Shown here: positions 59,349 through 64,000 of the stretch, piece after piece
How the letters are laid out: each line of letters begins with the position of its first letter
Numbering within the stretch: position 1 is the first letter of the stretch
NCBI GenBank assembly: GCA_002400415.1
Contig: DGQP01000004.1
Coordinates: 1-64,000 of the forward strand
Source: Chitinophagaceae bacterium UBA4411
GTDB taxonomy: Bacteria > Bacteroidota > Bacteroidia > Chitinophagales > Chitinophagaceae
Length of the DNA stretch: 64,000 nt
Direction: 5' to 3'
The notes under the pieces: generated by a model
Told to the model about the DNA's origin: nothing
The model's database searches: none
Seen by the model: only the letters and a program-made list of their open reading frames with translations
Position numbers and translations under genes: made by a program

Positions 59349-61121
59349 CTACAGGTTTTGCTTCTTCATTTCCTCAATGATATACTCACTTGCCCGCATG
59401 GATAAAGCCAAAATAGTCCAGGTGATATTCTTATCGGCCTGGCTGACGAACTGCCCACCATCCACGCAGAACAGGTTTTTACAATCATGTGCCTGGCTCC
59501 ATTTATTGAGAGCGGATTTCTTCGCATCATTCCCCATCCGCACCGTACCGGCTTCATGAATGATCTCTCCTGGTTTCGATAAGCCCCACTGGTTCTTTTC
59601 ATCATCATCACCGCCCCAGGTAATCACAGCGCCCATATTGTGCATCACTTCTTTGAAGGTTTCTTTCATGTGCTTTGCCTGTTTGATTTCATGTTCACTC
59701 CACTTCACATTGAATTTAAGAACCGGGATACCGAATTTATCCACGACATTCGGATCAATTGCACAATAATTGCTTTCTACAGGGATCGCTTCACCACGGC
59801 CTGCCATTCCCACACCAGCACCATAGAAATAACGGTAATCTTCTTTCAGAGAAGCACCGTAGCCGCCGGCTTCTTTTTGTTTTCCCTTCACCAAATATTT
59901 CCCATTCAGATTTTCAATACCCCAACTGAAACCATAGGAGGGCTGGCTCATGCCTCCCCAGTATTCAATATGGTATCCTCTCGGGAAGTCTAATTTTTTA
60001 TTATCCAGCCACCAGGGAGAATAGATATGCATACCGCCAACACCATCTTCATTATAGCGTTTCCTGTCGAACAACTGCGGCAGTACACCACCCAATGCAG
60101 CGCCGGTAGAATCATGTAAATATTTTCCCACCACATTACTGCTGTTGGCCAAACCATTCGGGTGACGCTGTGATTTTGAATTGAGCAATAACCTTGCGCT
60201 TTCGCAGGCGCTGGCAGCTACAATAACTGTGCGGCCGGTGACCTGGTATTCCATCATATCGTCTTTGCTGATATAAGAAACACCGGTAGCCAGTCCTTCG
60301 CTGTTGGTCAAAACCTCTCTTGCCATAGCATTGGGGATCACATCTACATTGCCGGTTTTAATAGACGGGTAAATAAGCACATTTGTAGAAGAAAAATCCG
60401 CCTTGGCCATACTACAATTCCGGTTACACTGTCCGCAGAAGAAACAGGCGCCTCTTCCGGCATCGTTTTCAATGCTCTTGGTAAGTATAGATAAACGGGA
60501 AGGGATTACTCTTACGCCGGCTTGTGTTGCGGCATTTTTTATAAACAATTCATGTAATCTTGGTTTGGGGGGAGGGAGGAAAAAACCATCCGGATCATTT
60601 TCCAATCCTTCATTGGTGCCAAAGATGCCGATTAGTTTATCCACCCGGTCATAATAGGGTTTTACGTCTTCATAACCGATGGGCCAATCGTCGCCAAGCC
60701 CGTCAATACTTTTTCGCTTAAAATCTTTGGGGCCAAAGCGAAGGGAAATTCTTCCCCAATGGTTGGTTCGTCCGCCCAGCATCCTTGCCCGCCACCACAT
60801 CCAGTCAGTGCCGGCTTCTTTGGTAAAAGGTTCGCCTTCGACTGACCAGCCAGCATAACAGGCATCAAAATCTCCGAAGGGCCGGATCTTGGTGCTGGCA
60901 CCGCGGCGGGGGCTGTCCCAGGGGTTTTTAAGTTGCGTTACATTCTTTTGCGGGTCATACATATAGCCGGCTTCAATAATGCAAACTTTTAAACCGGCTT
61001 TTGCCAATATGTAAGCAGCCATACCACCACCTGCTCCTGAACCCACAATTACCGCATCGTATTGTTTACTGTTTTTCTTAACCTGGAGATCTCCCATAAC
61101 TGTATTATAATGAGGCATCAA
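59349..61121 (-). CDS. GMC family FAD oxidoreductase (gluconate 2-dehydrogenase-like large subunit)
   Basis: A 590-residue flavoenzyme of the glucose-methanol-choline family. FAD binding: AVIVGSGAGGGMAAYILAKAG (residues ~24-44). A cysteine cluster C226-x2-C229-x2-C232-x3-C236 sits in GACFFCGQCNRNCSMAK and has ferredoxin-like spacing; related bacterial sugar dehydrogenases carry an iron-sulfur cluster in the same region. The C-terminal domain holds HEAGTVRMGND and the catalytic-type His-Asn region. No signal peptide: it probably leaves the cell with the Tat-exported small subunit. Sugar substrate unknown. The start could also be the second Met. Confidence 0.9.
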   Translation of the reverse strand: MMPHYNTVMGDLQVKKNSKQYDAVIVGSGAGGGMAAYILAKAGLKVCIIEAGYMYDPQKNVTQLKNPWDSPRRGASTKIRPFGDFDACYAGWSVEGEPFTKEAGTDWMWWRARMLGGRTNHWGRISLRFGPKDFKRKSIDGLGDDWPIGYEDVKPYYDRVDKLIGIFGTNEGLENDPDGFFLPPPKPRLHELFIKNAATQAGVRVIPSRLSILTKSIENDAGRGACFFCGQCNRNCSMAKADFSSTNVLIYPSIKTGNVDVIPNAMAREVLTNSEGLATGVSYISKDDMMEYQVTGRTVIVAASACESARLLLNSKSQRHPNGLANSSNVVGKYLHDSTGAALGGVLPQLFDRKRYNEDGVGGMHIYSPWWLDNKKLDFPRGYHIEYWGGMSQPSYGFSWGIENLNGKYLVKGKQKEAGGYGASLKEDYRYFYGAGVGMAGRGEAIPVESNYCAIDPNVVDKFGIPVLKFNVKWSEHEIKQAKHMKETFKEVMHNMGAVITWGGDDDEKNQWGLSKPGEIIHEAGTVRMGNDAKKSALNKWSQAHDCKNLFCVDGGQFVSQADKNITWTILALSMRASEYIIEEMKKQNL

Positions 61122-61216
61122 TTTACAGGAAAGATTTTGAGATTAATGAACTGCTGTAATAAATTTCTTCACAGGTAATTCAATTACAGATCAGTGATCA
61201 GCATGTGTATTACTGC

Positions 61217-61224
61217 TATCTTTA
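61217..61224 (+). promoter_or_regulatory. TAnnTTTG-like box for the pullulanase gene
   Basis: TATCTTTA fits with one end mismatch and lies 21 bases before the ATG at 61245. It falls inside the longer frame from 61194, which supports the later start. Confidence 0.35.
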
Positions 61225-61244
61225 AAGTCAAATTCATTTGCTTA

Positions 61245-63212
61245 ATGAAGAAGTATCTTATGCTCTTAGCATTCATCAGCCAGTTGTTTCCGGGAAAAGC
61301 CCAGCAGTCTGTATTTGATCATTATCCTGTGTATAGCGGACCCGGTCTTGGTCTTACTTATTCAAAACAACAATCAGTCTTTCGTATCTGGTCGCCGGAT
61401 GCGGAGAAAGCCATAGTTCTTTTATATGAAAAAGGAGACGGGGGAGAGCCAATCAGCGAAGTGACCATGGCTCAAAAAGCAGGAGGCACCTGGGTGGCAG
61501 AGATCAAAGACGACCTGCTGGGTCGTTTTTATACATTCAAAGTAAACATAAAAGGCAAATGGTCGGATGAAGTGCCCGATCCCTATGCAAAAGCAGTGGG
61601 TGTAAACGGAAAAAGAGCTGTGGTGATTAACCTGCAAAACACCAACCCGGCCGGATGGCAGTCTGATAAAAGCCCTGCCTTTAAACAAAAAACGGATGCC
61701 ATCATTTATGAACTGCATGTGAGGGATGCCAGCATTGCAGCTAACTCAGGAATTCAGCACAAAGGAAAATTTTTGGGATTGACAGAAAAAGGAACCACCA
61801 ATGCCGGAGGGCTGGCAACGGGTATTGATCATATTAAAGAACTGGGAGTAACCCATGTTCACTTATTACCTTTTTATGATTATAATTCTGTGGACGAATC
61901 AAAACCGGAATCAAAGTATAACTGGGGGTATGACCCGCTGAACTATAATGTGCCCGAAGGCTCCTATTCAACAGATGCGTATGATCCTGCTGTAAGGATC
62001 AGGGAATTCAAGCAATTAGTAAAAACTTTTCATGACAATGGTTTGCGGGTGGTGATGGACGTGGTGTATAACCATACGGCACTGACGGAGAAATCAAATT
62101 TCAATCAGCTGGCGCCGGGCTATTATTACCGGCAAACAAAAGATGGTAAGTTCTCCAATGCCACAGCCTGCGGTAATGAAACCGCCAGCGAAAGGCCTAT
62201 GTTCCGGAAGTTTATGCTGGAGTCCATGAAATACTGGATGGAGGAATACCATATTGACGGATTCCGGGTGGACCTGATGGGAGTGCATGATATTAAAACA
62301 ATGAACCTTATTTCGAAAGAACTGCACCGGGTACGACCTGATATTATCATCTATGGTGAAGGCTGGACGGCCGGATCATCACCTTTACCGGATTCAGTAA
62401 GGGCTTTGAAAATAAATGCTGCCAAACTGGACCGTATTGCTGTATTCAGTGATGATATCCGGGACGGGATCAAGGGAAGTGTGTTTGAACATGCAGACAA
62501 AGGTTTTGCCAGCGGCAAAGCAGGCATGGAAGAAAGTATCAAATTCGGGATTGTGGCGGCTACAAAGCATCCGCAGGTGGATTACAGTAAAGTGAACTAT
62601 TCCAAAGCGGCTTATGCAAAAGAGCCCTATCAAACGGTAACTTATGCCGAGTGTCACGACAACCATGTGCTCTGGGATAAACTGGCTATCTCAGCAAAAG
62701 ATGCCACAGAAGCTGAAAGAAAAGAGATGCATAAACTGGCTTTGTCAATTGTACTGACCTCGCAGGGTATGTCGTTCCTGCATGCTGGAACAGAGTTCCT
62801 GCGGAGTAAAAGAGGAGTGGAGAATTCTTATGATTCGCCGGATAGTATCAATGCAATTGACTGGGAACTGAAGACAACCAATAAGGATGTGCTGGACTAT
62901 GTGAAAGGGCTGATCAAAATGCGGAAAGAACACCCCGCTTTCCGCATGATGAAGACAAAGGATATAGCAGCAAACTTACTGTTCTATGATATGCCGGCCG
63001 GTGTGGTTGCCTATACAATTAATGGGAGCAGGCTGGGAGATTCCTGGAAAAAAATACTGGTACTTTTTAACGGAACCGCAGCAGAAAAGCAGTTGCCAAT
63101 TCCTGTGGGCAAATGGAAGAGATACATGATAGCCAATGCTGCAACGGCAGCGGAAATAACAAACGGCAACACAACGGTTGCCGCTTATTCCTGTACAATA
63201 CTGTATCAATAA
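61245..63212 (+). CDS. pulA: Pullulanase, type I (GH13), secreted
   Basis: A 655-residue debranching enzyme that cleaves alpha-1,6 links in pullulan, amylopectin or glycogen. The signal peptide (ATG at 61245) ends near FPGKAQQS. A CBM48-like domain (~30-125) is followed by the GH13 barrel with the type I mark YNWGYDPLNYNVPEGSYSTD (~224). Catalytic residues: Asp343 in GFRVDLMG, Glu372 in YGEGWTAG, Asp472 in ECHDNHVLWDK. The short C-terminal beta domain ends IPVGKWKRYM onward. No other starch-use genes (susC/D) are adjacent. Its stop codon abuts the stop of the next, convergent gene. Confidence 0.95.
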   Translation: MKKYLMLLAFISQLFPGKAQQSVFDHYPVYSGPGLGLTYSKQQSVFRIWSPDAEKAIVLLYEKGDGGEPISEVTMAQKAGGTWVAEIKDDLLGRFYTFKVNIKGKWSDEVPDPYAKAVGVNGKRAVVINLQNTNPAGWQSDKSPAFKQKTDAIIYELHVRDASIAANSGIQHKGKFLGLTEKGTTNAGGLATGIDHIKELGVTHVHLLPFYDYNSVDESKPESKYNWGYDPLNYNVPEGSYSTDAYDPAVRIREFKQLVKTFHDNGLRVVMDVVYNHTALTEKSNFNQLAPGYYYRQTKDGKFSNATACGNETASERPMFRKFMLESMKYWMEEYHIDGFRVDLMGVHDIKTMNLISKELHRVRPDIIIYGEGWTAGSSPLPDSVRALKINAAKLDRIAVFSDDIRDGIKGSVFEHADKGFASGKAGMEESIKFGIVAATKHPQVDYSKVNYSKAAYAKEPYQTVTYAECHDNHVLWDKLAISAKDATEAERKEMHKLALSIVLTSQGMSFLHAGTEFLRSKRGVENSYDSPDSINAIDWELKTTNKDVLDYVKGLIKMRKEHPAFRMMKTKDIAANLLFYDMPAGVVAYTINGSRLGDSWKKILVLFNGTAAEKQLPIPVGKWKRYMIANAATAAEITNGNTTVAAYSCTILYQ

Positions 63213-64000
63213 TTATTTTCCGGTCTGATCCACATATGCAGATATCCATCCTACCTGCCCGTTCTTGACGAAGTAAAACTCTTTTGATTCATAGATGGAG
63301 GCAAACTGGCGCATAATCTTAATAAGAAGACCTGTGCCTGCCATTAATGAACGCTGGTCGAAAACGGAATGAACCCGTTTGATCTCACCCACGGCTTTCG
63401 CCTTGTCAACTTTAGTATCGGTTATTTTTTTGGCGAGGGCATCTGCAGAAAGCGCCGGGAAATCTTTGAATAACTGTTCGCTGAATGCCAGCACATCGTC
63501 AAAACTTACGGTAATTACGGAACGGTTGACCAGTTCCGGGTGAACCAGGGTGGCCACCGCCCATGCAATTCCCCCGCTGAATGCAATATTATCACTGAGC
63601 GGATAGGCTCCGCTCGAATTCACTGCATAAATGATCTCTGTATTCTCAGCACCTGTCAATACCCGGTACATTTGCTTATTGAAATTACTCAGGGTCTTGT
63701 CAGTTTCCTCGCATCTTTTTTCCGTGGCATTAGCAGTACTTTTTGTGCCCCAGTTCAGTTGGAATAGTTTAAAATCTTTTGTATTGCCATTGGGGAAATA
63801 ACCGCCTTTTGTATTACCACTTCCGATATCAATAAGAAATGTTGTATACCGCTTTGCTTCCGGCACTATACCGAGATGGGATAAACGGGCTTCCTGGGTT
63901 ACATCCACTATATCCACTTTCCGGTCTGGTTCTTTGATTTTATCCCGGAATGAAATGACCAGTTCTTCGATCATTTTATTTTTATCATCCTTGTCGGCCT
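63213..64000 (-). CDS. ASKHA-fold protein, 5' end outside the window
   Basis: At least 253 residues from the internal Met at 63974; the reading frame stays open to the window edge (codons for A-D-K-D-D-K-N-K precede it), so the true start is probably outside. The segment TTFLIDIGSGNTKGGYFPNG is a phosphate-binding loop 1 of the actin/Hsp70/Ppx fold, and NSSGAYPLSDNIAFSGGIAWA may serve as a later Gly-rich loop. The family is not certain: a Ppx/GppA or GDA1-like phosphohydrolase or another ASKHA ATPase is possible. The preceding region may be a separate domain. Confidence 0.55.
   Translation of the reverse strand, partial: ADKDDKNKMIEELVISFRDKIKEPDRKVDIVDVTQEARLSHLGIVPEAKRYTTFLIDIGSGNTKGGYFPNGNTKDFKLFQLNWGTKSTANATEKRCEETDKTLSNFNKQMYRVLTGAENTEIIYAVNSSGAYPLSDNIAFSGGIAWAVATLVHPELVNRSVITVSFDDVLAFSEQLFKDFPALSADALAKKITDTKVDKAKAVGEIKRVHSVFDQRSLMAGTGLLIKIMRQFASIYESKEFYFVKNGQVGWISAYVDQTGK

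Overview
The window reads as ordinary, gene-dense chromosome of a Bacteroidota bacterium, most likely of the Chitinophagaceae or a near relative. The phylum call rests on a protein with a C-terminal type IX secretion sorting domain, DUF4270 and GSCFA family proteins, a glycogen-synthase-like half protein beside panC, many short lipoprotein signal peptides, almost no Shine-Dalgarno sequences, and repeated TAnnTTTG boxes upstream of genes (the -7 element of the Bacteroidota housekeeping sigma factor). The family-level placement is inference from gene content. I saw no rRNA, tRNA, CRISPR array, insertion sequence, phage gene or integrase.

Layout. 1-10.6 kb: envelope and secreted proteins (beta-propeller lipoprotein, NlpC/P60 lipoprotein, polysaccharide flippase, M1 peptidase, orphan peptide-binding lipoprotein, T9SS cargo, outer-membrane barrel). 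10.6-22.5 kb: MsrA, a PPC-domain lipoprotein, a SulP transporter, a MutS2-like ATPase without Smr domain, a CBS protein, a LacI regulator, a subtilase, an OmpA/TSP3 protein and an ALDH7-type dehydrogenase. 22.6-29.3 kb: seven minus-strand genes (panC, panD, a YbhN-like membrane protein, rfaE2, ppk1, ppx, panB) with short gaps or overlaps and one clear terminator after panB. 29.4-34 kb: divergent glgA-like half protein and DUF4270 lipoprotein, then metK and a TrmH/RlmB methyltransferase. 34-37.6 kb: DUF2238 protein, then a serine hydrolase, an outer-membrane barrel and a predicted clan CD (caspase-like) secreted protein in one operon. 37.8-44.6 kb: HTH regulator, HMG-CoA-lyase-like enzyme and GSCFA protein as one operon; galM with a NahK-like sugar kinase; MiaE divergent from a BioF-like synthase. 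44.7-54.3 kb: rpsO-pnp, prmA, plsY, M48 protease lipoprotein, DUF3052-like protein, CYTH protein, dnaG. 54.4-64 kb: a small coiled-coil protein, an EF-G2 type GTPase, two LVIVD-repeat lipoproteins, a GMC oxidoreductase with its small subunit, a secreted pullulanase and, cut by the right edge, an ASKHA-fold protein.

How the genes fit together. Pantothenate synthesis (panB, panC, panD) and polyphosphate metabolism (ppk1, ppx) share one probable transcription unit. galM and the NahK-like kinase form a logical anomer-then-phosphorylate pair. rpsO-pnp keeps the order known from many bacteria, with a structured 289-base gap. Convergent genes are packed tightly: three pairs overlap by 4 to 16 bases, one abuts exactly, and several share one bidirectional terminator.

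I found no undescribed multi-gene system that I would defend. The best leads are the clan CD protein operon, the PPC-domain lipoprotein, the Smr-less MutS2, hairpins overlapping TAnnTTTG boxes before metK and the CYTH gene, the catalytic-His-to-Tyr EF-G2, and two families of short dispersed repeats. All calls were made by eye; no database search was run.
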